Below, one piece after another: positions 7,822 through 15,251 of a stretch of DNA of 17,313 nucleotides. The DNA lies in the NCBI GenBank assembly GCA_903920835.1, contig CAIXNQ010000065.1, forward strand, positions 1 through 17,313, given 5' to 3'. Position 1 is the first letter of the stretch, and the number at the start of each line of letters is the position of its first letter. The translations under genes and the position numbers were made by a program. This stretch comes from an uncultured Bacteroidota bacterium. GTDB lineage: Bacteria > Bacteroidota > Bacteroidia > Flavobacteriales > Flavobacteriaceae. Below the pieces are notes generated by a model. It worked only from the letters and a program-made list of their open reading frames with translations, was not told the DNA's origin and did no database searches.

Positions 7822-10524
7822 ATGAAAAAAACTATTCTGCTTTTTGTCTTTTTTATAACTTCTTTTTCTTTCTCGCAAACCATTCGTCTTGAGGGCTTCA
7901 TTTTAGATGCTGATAAAAAACCACTCGAAATGGCAAATGTCATGGCGGTTAATAATGCTACAAAAGGCATGGACGCTTACGCCATAACAAACGATAAAGG
8001 AAAATATTTTTTAAACCTAAAACAAAATGCCAGTTACAGCATAAAAGTAAGCTATTTAGGATTGCCAAATAAAGAAATTTCGGTCACTACAAAAGCAGAA
8101 TCAATAGCTCAAAATATTGTCATGGAACCTGGAGGAATCGAGTTGAAAGGTGTTGAAATCGTTCACGAAATGCCCGTTTCTATTCACGGAGACACGATTG
8201 CCTATAATGCAGATTCATTTAAAACCGGTACAGAAAAAAAACTGGAAGATGTTTTAAAAAAACTACCAGGTGTTGAAGTTAATGCTGATGGCGAAGTTGA
8301 AGTCGAGGGCAAAAAAGTCACAAAACTAATGGTCGAAGGCAAAGATTTTTTTGATGGAGACACCAAACTGGGCGTTAAAAATATTCCCGCCGATGCTATT
8401 GATAAAGTTCAAGTATTGAGAAACTACAACGATGTTAGTCAACTGAATGGTCTCGAAAATAACGATGAAAATGTAGCCATGAACATCAAACTAAAATCGG
8501 GCAAAAAGAATTTTTGGTTTGGCGATATGACAGCTGGTGGCGGCACAGGCGAAAATGTGAACAAGGCAAAACTCGATCGTTATATTGTCAATCCGAAAGT
8601 GTTTTATTACAATCCGAAGTTTAGTTTAAATGTTATTTCTAATTTTAATAATATTGGCGAATTGCCTTTAACCATTCAAGATTATTTCAAAATGACGGGC
8701 GGTTTTCGGGGCATGATGAAAAAAGGCGGAAGCAGTTTTAATGTCGCTTCAAACGATTTGGGAATTACGGCACTCAGAAACAATCGTGCTAAGGAAATTG
8801 AAACCAAATTTGGCGCAACAAACTTTTCGTTTAACCCGACAAAGTCATGGAATTTAAGCGGTTTTACGGTTTTTTCGTATTCCAATACGCAGATTGAAAC
8901 CAACTCGACTTCTATAATTTTGGCCAACAACACCCAAATAAACGCTACTGAAAAACCTATCCAACAAACAAATTATGGATTGGTTAAATTGAGTTCCTCT
9001 TACAAACCTTCTACCAATTTTCAGTTTGATTATGATGTTTTAATGAAAAAATCAAGTCAGATTGAAAATTCTTCGATTGATAGAATTTCTACTGTAAATA
9101 GCATTACAAACGCCGAGAACATCTCGACTTACAAAAAACAAAATCCAGCTTCGGTCAATCAAAATTTCAGTGTTTATTATACTTTAAAAGAGAAAAGCGT
9201 TTTTGATATAGAGATTCAGCATTTGTTTCAAGAAGAAGATCCTTTTTATAATGCCAATTTAAAAACAGTTCCTTTTAAGTTAACTGGTTTTGATTTGACA
9301 CAAAACAGAAGCGACTTGAATCAATCTCGTTTTGTTAAAACCAACAAACTTGACTCAAAATTTGATTACTATTATATGGTCACACCAAAAAGTAATTTCA
9401 ATGTTACTTTGGGAAATACTTATTCTTATCAAAACTTCAATTCAGGAATTTTTCAATATTTAGATAACGGAACCAAGAATGAATTGACTGATGTTAGTAA
9501 TAACAATCAAGTGAGCTTTCATTTTAACGATGCTTTCTTTGGACTTCATTACAAAATGTTGCTTGGAAAAATCACAATTACACCAGGCTTTAGCGGACAT
9601 TATTACAATATGAAAAACCTTCAGGAAGGCACAACTGTTGCTAAGAATTTCTCTAAATTTTTACCCGATTTGTATGTGCTCTATCAAATTAAAAAAGCAG
9701 AAACTTTAACTTACAATTATTCGTTGAGTAATGTTTTTACAGATATTTCGCAGTTGGTTCAAGGTTATATTCTCAATGGTTACAGCAGTCTTTTTCGTGG
9801 TAACAGAGATTTAGAAAATGCCACTTCTCAGGTACATTCGCTTCGATATTTCAAATATAATATGTTCAATTTCGAGAATATTTTTGCCAATGCGTCCTAC
9901 ACCAGAACTCTTGAAGCTGTTAAAACCGATGCCACTTTCACAGGCGTAAATCAAGTTTCATCGCCCTATAATTCAAACTTTCCGAACGAAACCGCCACCG
10001 CTATGGGTAGCTATGGTCGTTCTTTTCTGAAAAATTATAAAGCATCTGGAAGTGCCAATGTCAATTGGTCTAAGTTTAATAATATTCAAAACAGCGTAGT
10101 GGCATCGAGCGAGAGTTTTACGCAGACTTATTCCTTGAAACTTGCGACTCTTTTTAAAGAAATTCCGAATATCGAAATTGGTTATGCAACGACGATTAAT
10201 GACTACAACCACAGTAGATATTTCACAAACACGCCTTCGATTACGTTAGATTATTATTTCTTGAAGAGTTTTTCGTTTGTGACCGATTACCAATACAACC
10301 ATTATTTCAACAGCGATCGTTCTATCAATAATGAATATCAGTTTTGGAACGCCAGTTTGGGCTATCAAAAAAAAGAAAGCAAATGGGAATACAAACTTGG
10401 AGTTACGAATTTGCTGAACACAACTTCTTTAAACGACAATAGTTTCAATCAATTTACGGTGTCGAGTTCGAGATATATCATTCAACCTCGGTATATGATT
10501 TTTAGTTTGAAGTATAATTTGTAA
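7822..10524 (+). CDS. TonB-dependent-receptor-like outer membrane beta-barrel protein
   Basis: The 900-residue product has a signal peptide (MKKTILLFVFFITSFSFSQ). A carboxypeptidase-regulatory-like beta-sandwich domain follows (about 20-105; IRLEGFILDADKKPLEMANV, then KVSYLGL), as in SusC-type receptors. Next is a plug-like region (about 110-230) with LEDVLKKLPGVEVNADGEVE and KLMVEGKDFFDGD. The rest is an outer-membrane barrel of alternating aromatic strands ending in YMIFSLKYNL, with a hydrophobic last residue. It belongs to the branch with a shortened plug and no obvious TonB box, so active TonB-dependent uptake is inferred only. The GLPGLI gene is 33 bases upstream. The frame extends nine bases to a TTG, but the ATG at 7822 is preferred. 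A Met/Gly-rich patch (GGFRGMMKKGG) echoes the GLPGLI protein. The substrate is unknown. Confidence 0.87.
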   Translation: MKKTILLFVFFITSFSFSQTIRLEGFILDADKKPLEMANVMAVNNATKGMDAYAITNDKGKYFLNLKQNASYSIKVSYLGLPNKEISVTTKAESIAQNIVMEPGGIELKGVEIVHEMPVSIHGDTIAYNADSFKTGTEKKLEDVLKKLPGVEVNADGEVEVEGKKVTKLMVEGKDFFDGDTKLGVKNIPADAIDKVQVLRNYNDVSQLNGLENNDENVAMNIKLKSGKKNFWFGDMTAGGGTGENVNKAKLDRYIVNPKVFYYNPKFSLNVISNFNNIGELPLTIQDYFKMTGGFRGMMKKGGSSFNVASNDLGITALRNNRAKEIETKFGATNFSFNPTKSWNLSGFTVFSYSNTQIETNSTSIILANNTQINATEKPIQQTNYGLVKLSSSYKPSTNFQFDYDVLMKKSSQIENSSIDRISTVNSITNAENISTYKKQNPASVNQNFSVYYTLKEKSVFDIEIQHLFQEEDPFYNANLKTVPFKLTGFDLTQNRSDLNQSRFVKTNKLDSKFDYYYMVTPKSNFNVTLGNTYSYQNFNSGIFQYLDNGTKNELTDVSNNNQVSFHFNDAFFGLHYKMLLGKITITPGFSGHYYNMKNLQEGTTVAKNFSKFLPDLYVLYQIKKAETLTYNYSLSNVFTDISQLVQGYILNGYSSLFRGNRDLENATSQVHSLRYFKYNMFNFENIFANASYTRTLEAVKTDATFTGVNQVSSPYNSNFPNETATAMGSYGRSFLKNYKASGSANVNWSKFNNIQNSVVASSESFTQTYSLKLATLFKEIPNIEIGYATTINDYNHSRYFTNTPSITLDYYFLKSFSFVTDYQYNHYFNSDRSINNEYQFWNASLGYQKKESKWEYKLGVTNLLNTTSLNDNSFNQFTVSSSRYIIQPRYMIFSLKYNL

Positions 10525-10527
10525 GTT

Positions 10528-11337
10528 CTATTTTAACTTCTTGAAAAAAATTTCTAGATTTTTTAAAAGTTCCGAAGTGTTTTCAATGGTTGACATGTGA
10601 CCGTCGGGAAAAGTTAGTAATTCAACTGCGGTTCCTTCGATCTGTTCACAGTTTTCTTGATAGGGCAAAACAGGATCTTTTTGACCCAAAACCAGCAGAA
10701 TAGGAAACGGAGCAAAGTGCAGAATGACTTCTCTGTCTTTGCGAATTTTCATTCCCATGAGCGATGCCACTACGCCTTGCAGCGGTGTTTTTAACGCTTC
10801 TTTTTTTACAAGTTCAATTTCTGTAGCCAGTCGATCTCGGTTGTCTTCACTAAAAAGATTGCTGATAGCAAGACTAATAAATGCTCCGAAATTTTGTTTC
10901 ACAGCTTTGATCGCCCTGTCACGATTGGTTTGTCGCTCGGGGCTGTCGGCACGAGAAGTCGAATTGAGTAAGACCAATCCTTTGACATTTTCGGGATATA
11001 ATTCGGCAAACGCCAAGGCGACATAACCGCCCATAGAGTGACCGATTAAAGTAGTTTTTTTGATTTTCAACTGCTGCAAAACTGCAAAAACGATATCAGC
11101 GTTGTCTTCCATAGCGTGCACATATCCCCGACATTCGGTTTCGCCATGACCCAGCAAATCAACAGTAATTACGCGGTATTTTTTAATAAAAATTGGGGTT
11201 AAAACGTCCCACATTTTTTGGTTTTCTAAAAAACCATGCAGCAAAACAATTGCCGAACCCTTGCCTTGATCGGTGAATGCTATTTTTGTATTTTTAAAAT
11301 AAAAGAATTGCAATTTTGTTTGTTTTAAGTCCTGCAA
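10528..11337 (-). CDS. Alpha/beta hydrolase
   Basis: This is a serine hydrolase of the alpha/beta fold; the substrate is unknown. Family features are the oxyanion HGF (34-36), the nucleophile elbow GHSMGG (99-104) with Ser101, the acid in LGQKDPV with Asp221, and the catalytic PDGHMS with His247. The 269-residue length is typical and there is no signal peptide, so it is probably cytosolic. The start is unclear: no ATG precedes the conserved core. TTG at 11337 or TTG at 11313 (giving MQFFYFKNTKIAF, closer to the usual family N-terminus) are the candidates. The frame stays open without an ATG back to a stop at 11398-11400. The gene converges on the barrel-protein gene with three bases between stops. 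Confidence 0.88.
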   Translation of the reverse strand: MQDLKQTKLQFFYFKNTKIAFTDQGKGSAIVLLHGFLENQKMWDVLTPIFIKKYRVITVDLLGHGETECRGYVHAMEDNADIVFAVLQQLKIKKTTLIGHSMGGYVALAFAELYPENVKGLVLLNSTSRADSPERQTNRDRAIKAVKQNFGAFISLAISNLFSEDNRDRLATEIELVKKEALKTPLQGVVASLMGMKIRKDREVILHFAPFPILLVLGQKDPVLPYQENCEQIEGTAVELLTFPDGHMSTIENTSELLKNLEIFFKKLK

Positions 11338-11479
11338 AACTAAAATAATAATCGAAGATGCTGCGAAATAAATCGCAACTTTTGTTTTTGAAGTGATTTA
11401 AACTTTTTAAAAGTCTAAGACTGTTTGGACTGATAGCCTATTTTTTTTGTTTTAATTTCAAGCGTTGTAATTTATAGTC

Positions 11480-11514
11480 GTTATAATTTTTTCGGAAAAA
11501 CAAAAAGTTATAAC
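11480..11514. repeat. Inverted repeat GTTATAA/TTATAAC
   Basis: GTTATAA (11480-11486) and TTATAAC (11508-11514) are perfect 7-bp inverted arms about 21 bases apart. Between them a smaller T-run/A-run pair (TTTTTTCGGAAAAA) could also fold. It lies just left of the 40-bp repeats and has the same arm-to-arm spacing, so it could be a related binding site. In such A/T-rich sequence a chance match is possible. Confidence 0.45.
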
Positions 11515-11517
11515 AAA

Positions 11518-11597
11518 GTTGTGACAAGATTATAAATGAATTTTTTTTTGTCACAAGGTTGTGACAAGATTTAAAATGAATTTTTTTTTGTCACAAG
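11518..11597. repeat. Two 40-bp repeats built from perfect 9-bp inverted arms
   Basis: TTGTGACAA (11519-11527 and 11559-11567) alternates with its exact reverse complement TTGTCACAA (11548-11556 and 11588-11596), giving a period of 40 bases. Within a unit the arms are about 20 bases apart around a sequence with ATGAA and a run of T's; between units they are separated by only GG. Four equally spaced half-sites look like a protein-binding array or two nested hairpins. The array sits 135-180 bases upstream of the hydrolase and about 330 bases beyond the end of the R-M operon. No regulator can be named. Confidence 0.8.
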
Positions 11598-11929
11598 GTT
11601 TCTAAAGAAATTAAATTTTTGTTGTGGTAATATTTTTGAAAAAAATAAAAGTTAATACAACCTTATGTCAGAATTTTAGTATAATTTTTTTTTTTACAAA
11701 GCTGTCTCAATATTTTTAAAATTAACTTTTTTGGTCACAAAAAACTATCAAAAAGCATAAATACAAATTGCATAAAAGTACTAAAGATTTTTTGGATTTA
11801 AAAGATTATTTTTTATTGACCTCCAAAATCCAACACTTTAGGTTTTAAACCTTTCTCAATTTTTTTCTATTTTGATTGTAAACTTGCTACGAAGACAGAA
11901 CCTATCGTTTAATAATAGATATAAATCAA

Positions 11930-12427
11930 TTAAATGACAACACCCAATGCTCTAAATAAATCAATAGTTTTAATACAAGTAACGTTCTGCGGATTTGCTG
12001 CATCAGGTAGCATTACTCTTTTACGACTGTTTGGACTACTTGTCTCGTACGTTACAATATGGTTTCCGTAAGTCATAGCATAAGCAATTAACCAAGCATC
12101 CGCTTCGTCAGTATCTAAAAATTCACTTATAGCAGGTTGTGAGTATTGATCAGATTTTGAGTAAACCCAGCCAGTTAGAAACGCATAATTTAGGACTGTT
12201 GTAGTTGTATCTTTAAAAAAATCAGAAGGTAAATTATCAATGCACCATTGTGATAATTCGTCATTATTTTTTAATAATTCTTTTTGAACTTTATCAATAG
12301 AAATGATTTTACCATTTTCAGCTAATTCCTTAACCTTTACCCAAAAACTAGGTACAACGTCAAATGGATAGCTAGTTCTGTGAGCTTCAATGAAAAAATT
12401 GCTATCAAGTAGGAAAGGTGTTGTCAT
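11930..12427 (-). CDS. DUF4411 family PIN-like protein, possible toxin
   Basis: The product is 165 residues and fits the DUF4411 family, a branch of the PIN nuclease fold. The opening LLDSNFFIEAHRTSYPFDVVPSFW (6-29) carries the first acidic residue, Asp8. ISIDKVQKELLK (42-53) supplies Glu50. LDTDEADAWLIAYAMTYGNHIVTYE (104-128) supplies Asp107/Asp110 and Glu128. These match the acidic cluster that binds metal in PIN RNases. The start at 12427 lies four bases after the stop of the ImmA/IrrE gene, so the two are translated from one message. Pairs of an XRE-ImmA/IrrE protein and a DUF4411 protein recur in bacteria and are predicted toxin-antitoxin-like modules. RNase activity here is inferred, not shown. 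It is the last gene of the operon. Confidence 0.82.
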   Translation of the reverse strand: MTTPFLLDSNFFIEAHRTSYPFDVVPSFWVKVKELAENGKIISIDKVQKELLKNNDELSQWCIDNLPSDFFKDTTTTVLNYAFLTGWVYSKSDQYSQPAISEFLDTDEADAWLIAYAMTYGNHIVTYETSSPNSRKRVMLPDAANPQNVTCIKTIDLFRALGVVI

Positions 12428-12431
12428 ACTT

Positions 12432-13562
12432 TTAATGCAAATGTTGTGTTACAAACATTTGATAAGTATCTCCTTTCAATCCTGTGATTTTATAAGCATC
12501 ACGATATAGCAATTTGTTTTGATTTACGGCTTGATTTACATAAGAAGCAAAACTAACACTTACACGTTTTCGTGCAGTTGCATAAAAATCGCCACCGCTT
12601 CCTTGATTTTCTTTTTTTTGTCTAAAGCTTTCCATGTAGCCGTTATAAAAGGTAAAGAATTCACCTCTTGTAATCAGACCTAAATCCATTGCTCTTCTTC
12701 CAATAACTATTGGACTTACTTTAAAAAAGCGTCTGGCATAGTCAATACTCGGTTCGTCTTTCCAAATGTCAATTAAAGAACTTGCAGGCACTAAAAACTC
12801 AGCTGCGATTACATCACACAATTTTTCTATTGGGTCGTTAGCAGGTAATAAATTTTGGTTATCAAAACCTGCACTTTCGCCCAACCAAACGTGAGCTAAT
12901 TCATGAATAATTGTAAATAGTTGCGCAGCTTTAGCATCAGCGGCATTGATGAACATAAACGGCGCATATTGATTTACTAAAACGAAGCCTCTACATTCAT
13001 CAACAAGAATTGGTCTATGTGTATTATTCTCAACAATACCATTGAAATTAATAAACACACCAATTTCTTCAATTTTGTGAGTTATAAAACTTAGAGTTTC
13101 TTCAAAAGTTGCAAAACCACAAGCCCAATTAGCTTCCAAACCTAAACTATTTCTAATATCTTCAACAATAACATTGGCGTTGGCATTTTCATTAAATTTT
13201 CCAACAAAAGCCAATGGTTCTTGTTCATTATCTACTAAATAATCAGTTATCCAGTCTTGGCGTCTTTGAAGAATTTGAATAGTATCAAATACATTTAAAC
13301 TTACCCTGTCTGTATTAGTGTTACCAGTTCTAAAAAATGGAAACGGAATACTTTCTTTTGGCGGTTCAGTAAGAAATAAGTACCCAAACGGAATATGAAC
13401 TTTGTTAGCAAAATCTTCAAGTTGCTTAACTGTTGGTTTTTTTACTTCTTCAATCCATTTTTGAATAGTCGGATGATTATTGAGAAATTGTTCTATATCA
13501 AACCCTGCTCGGGCTATCGCCCAAGTAAGTAAAGTAGGATTTATGGTAATTTCTGTTCTCAT
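12432..13562 (-). CDS. XRE-ImmA/IrrE family metallopeptidase
   Basis: The 376-residue product combines an N-terminal XRE-like helix-turn-helix segment (about 10-65, ending PTVKQLEDFANKVHIPFGYLFL) with a zinc peptidase domain. The active-site helix is TIIHELAHVWLG (217-228), with His220, Glu221 and His224. The usual downstream helix KLCDVIAAEFLVP (247-259) contributes Glu255 as a likely third ligand. ImmA/IrrE enzymes typically cleave a partner repressor or antitoxin. The frame begins at a TTG (13571), but the ATG at 13562 is nearer the family N-terminus. The gene lies 28 bases after the hsdS stop and four bases before the DUF4411 gene, so it shares the R-M operon. It may control the DUF4411 protein or the operon itself; that is inference. 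Confidence 0.88.
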   Translation of the reverse strand: MRTEITINPTLLTWAIARAGFDIEQFLNNHPTIQKWIEEVKKPTVKQLEDFANKVHIPFGYLFLTEPPKESIPFPFFRTGNTNTDRVSLNVFDTIQILQRRQDWITDYLVDNEQEPLAFVGKFNENANANVIVEDIRNSLGLEANWACGFATFEETLSFITHKIEEIGVFINFNGIVENNTHRPILVDECRGFVLVNQYAPFMFINAADAKAAQLFTIIHELAHVWLGESAGFDNQNLLPANDPIEKLCDVIAAEFLVPASSLIDIWKDEPSIDYARRFFKVSPIVIGRRAMDLGLITRGEFFTFYNGYMESFRQKKENQGSGGDFYATARKRVSVSFASYVNQAVNQNKLLYRDAYKITGLKGDTYQMFVTQHLH

Positions 13563-13590
13563 TGTATGCAAATGTAATAAATAAAATAAA

Positions 13591-15069
13591 TTAAACCTTT
13601 TCCCCCTGCAACGCCTCTCTCAAAACCTGCTGCAACAACTTTTCATTATATCCTTGACTTTCTTTTATACTTTGCTCCAAACCATCACAATACGCCATTA
13701 ACTCCTCCAACTTGGCTACGATTTGCTCTTGCTCGTGAAGTGGTGGAAGGGGAAATGGAATTAAGTCAAGGGAACTTCTCTTCAATTTGATTTGGCTTGG
13801 CGGTTTACCACTTATATATGGTTCTAAATTTATGGTATTAATATAATTTGCAACAATGTTCCTTGTTACATCATGATAGCAATCAGAAACATGAGCATGG
13901 TTATTAACCCAAAATTTACCTTGAGCGAGAAAGGCAACTGGCTTATTCTTTCGTAGTAAATTTTGACCGTCCTCAGCAATAAGAAGATACGTTCCATTAA
14001 ATTTGTAATTATTTATGTGATCAATCACATCCATAGCACCATAGTAGTCAAATTCACCCTGGATTTGCGATCTCTCGTGTTTAGATAAAGGTACTCTTTT
14101 ACCATCATGATTTATTGTAATCTCTCCCAACCTACACCAAGCCCAATGTTCCGGAATTTCAAAAGGAATTTCCTCATCAAATATTGGTGCTAATTCTTTC
14201 TCTTTTTTGAGTTTTTTCTCAGCTATCAATTGCGCTTTCTCGGCTTTTATTTTTTCAAGGAGTTGTTGTCCTGTTTCCTTTGTGTTACTGTTTTTCAATA
14301 ACTTACCTTGCATGGCTTCACGCAAAAATGCATGTCTTAGCTGTTTGATTAAGTCGAGTTGGTGGGTTAGTTCGGAATTTACTTCCTTTAAAGCAATATT
14401 GTTATTTTGTAATTCAATAATATGATTTTCAATACTCTCATTAAAATAAATTTTATTTTGAATTGTATTGTTTTTTAAATCATTTAAAAATTCAATAGTC
14501 TGTTTCTGGACATCTATTGGAGGAAATGAAAATTGTAATTTTTCAATTTGTTTTGGACTAACATTTGGAATTGCTGCACCCCAAGCTAAATTTTTAATAA
14601 TACTTTGTACACTTCTTGCTATCCAATAAACATATTCTTTTTCAAATTTTGAATTATCTAAAATATCAAATCTACCCACTCGTTGGTTCATATATAATTT
14701 TCCTAAACCTGTCTGTACAATTCCAAGTTTTGCAATTGTTCCACCTGTCAAACAAATAATTATATCATTCTCACTTAGCTCATACTTCGAAAGCGATTTA
14801 TCCTCATCATAATAGACACAATTTGAAATATCAATTTGCTCGTTATTAAAATCTGAAATTCTTATTATAGGAACACCACTTTTTTTATACTCGGATGTTT
14901 TAAAAGCATAACCTCCACCAATTCTTATGTAATTTGATAATGGTTCTAAAGGATATTCTTGAGATAATTCTATATTTATTACATTGACGTATGTACCAAC
15001 AGAATTATAGAATACATCTTTCCAAATGTCATCTTTATAAAGGTTTATTGTTCTATTTCCTTTTGCCAT
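13591..15069 (-). CDS. hsdS: Type I restriction-modification specificity subunit HsdS
   Basis: HsdS gives the target sequence to a type I methyltransferase/restriction complex. The 492 residues show the two-half layout. The first target-recognition domain (about 38-190) ends in IPNVSPKQIEKLQFSFPPIDVQKQ. The central helical spacer (about 190-295) contains LIKQLRHAFLREAMQGKLL. The second recognition domain (about 305-450) starts after FEIPEHWAWCRLGEI and ends in LIPFPLPPLHEQEQIVAKL. A C-terminal helix has LLQQVLREALQGE, which mirrors the central one. The recognition parts are visibly more A/T-rich than the conserved helices, as expected when domains are exchanged. The ATG at 15069 overlaps the stop of the 60-codon ORF by one base (TAATG), suggesting translational coupling. 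The recognised DNA site cannot be read off. Confidence 0.95.
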   Translation of the reverse strand: MAKGNRTINLYKDDIWKDVFYNSVGTYVNVINIELSQEYPLEPLSNYIRIGGGYAFKTSEYKKSGVPIIRISDFNNEQIDISNCVYYDEDKSLSKYELSENDIIICLTGGTIAKLGIVQTGLGKLYMNQRVGRFDILDNSKFEKEYVYWIARSVQSIIKNLAWGAAIPNVSPKQIEKLQFSFPPIDVQKQTIEFLNDLKNNTIQNKIYFNESIENHIIELQNNNIALKEVNSELTHQLDLIKQLRHAFLREAMQGKLLKNSNTKETGQQLLEKIKAEKAQLIAEKKLKKEKELAPIFDEEIPFEIPEHWAWCRLGEITINHDGKRVPLSKHERSQIQGEFDYYGAMDVIDHINNYKFNGTYLLIAEDGQNLLRKNKPVAFLAQGKFWVNNHAHVSDCYHDVTRNIVANYINTINLEPYISGKPPSQIKLKRSSLDLIPFPLPPLHEQEQIVAKLEELMAYCDGLEQSIKESQGYNEKLLQQVLREALQGEKV

Positions 15070-15251
15070 TATTTTACTGCTTCTTTAAGTTGGTTCAACA
15101 TATTATCAATACAATCCGAAGGATTGTCATGTTTATAGAAAAAGTTTTTCGTCAACACATACGACCCCAACGGGGTCGCACTATTGAAAGGTGTTTTGTT
15201 TTTATAAACATTTGAACCCTTTGGGTTCATTTTTATAATACCCATAATCAT
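15069..15251 (-). CDS. 60-codon ORF made from a palindromic repeat, between hsdM and hsdS
   Basis: This ORF starts with ATG inside the hsdM stop (ATGA) and ends with TAA sharing a base with the hsdS ATG (TAATG). Its first 50 or so codons translate through a composite palindrome of the same family as the two copies upstream of hsdM (NPKGSNVYK and ATPLGSYV come from palindrome arms). Its last codons, MLNQLKEAVK, repeat the end of HsdM (LLNQLKEAVK). It is probably not an independent functional protein. It looks like a by-product of an insertion, kept open because ribosomes must pass from hsdM to hsdS. A -1 slip at the hsdM stop would fuse it to HsdM. Whether it is translated is unknown. Confidence 0.4.
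   Translation of the reverse strand: MIMGIIKMNPKGSNVYKNKTPFNSATPLGSYVLTKNFFYKHDNPSDCIDNMLNQLKEAVK
15112..15229. repeat. Composite palindrome, copy A (hsdM/hsdS junction)
   Basis: Elements in order: hairpin CAATCC-GAA-GGATTG (15112-15126); left arm ATGTTTATAGAAAAA (15129-15143); central hairpin CGACCCC-AAC-GGGGTCG (15162-15178); right arm TTTTTATAAACAT (15199-15211), which pairs with the left arm; and hairpin TGAACCC-TTT-GGGTTCA (15213-15229). Three hairpins around one long-range stem make a cloverleaf-like fold. The same elements, in the same order and orientation, occur twice more upstream of hsdM. Here it lies inside the hsdM-hsdS message. Confidence 0.9.

Larger units (their letters stand above)
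11338..11929. other. AT-rich gap between core genes and the R-M region
   Basis: I see no gene in these 590 bases. Besides the 40-bp repeats and an inverted repeat described separately, there is a small near-palindrome AGGTTTTAAACCT (11840-11852) that could form part of the 3' end of the minus-strand operon. I find no att-like direct repeat or tRNA fragment marking an island edge. Confidence 0.6.

Noticed and set aside
7267..7878. Several minus-strand open frames over the GLPGLI gene
   Set aside because: They are antisense to a clear gene and have no motif, promoter or plausible composition.
15162..15178. The CGACCCC/GGGGTCG hairpins as intrinsic terminators
   Set aside because: No T-run follows on either strand directly after the hairpin, and they recur as part of a larger mobile-type fold.
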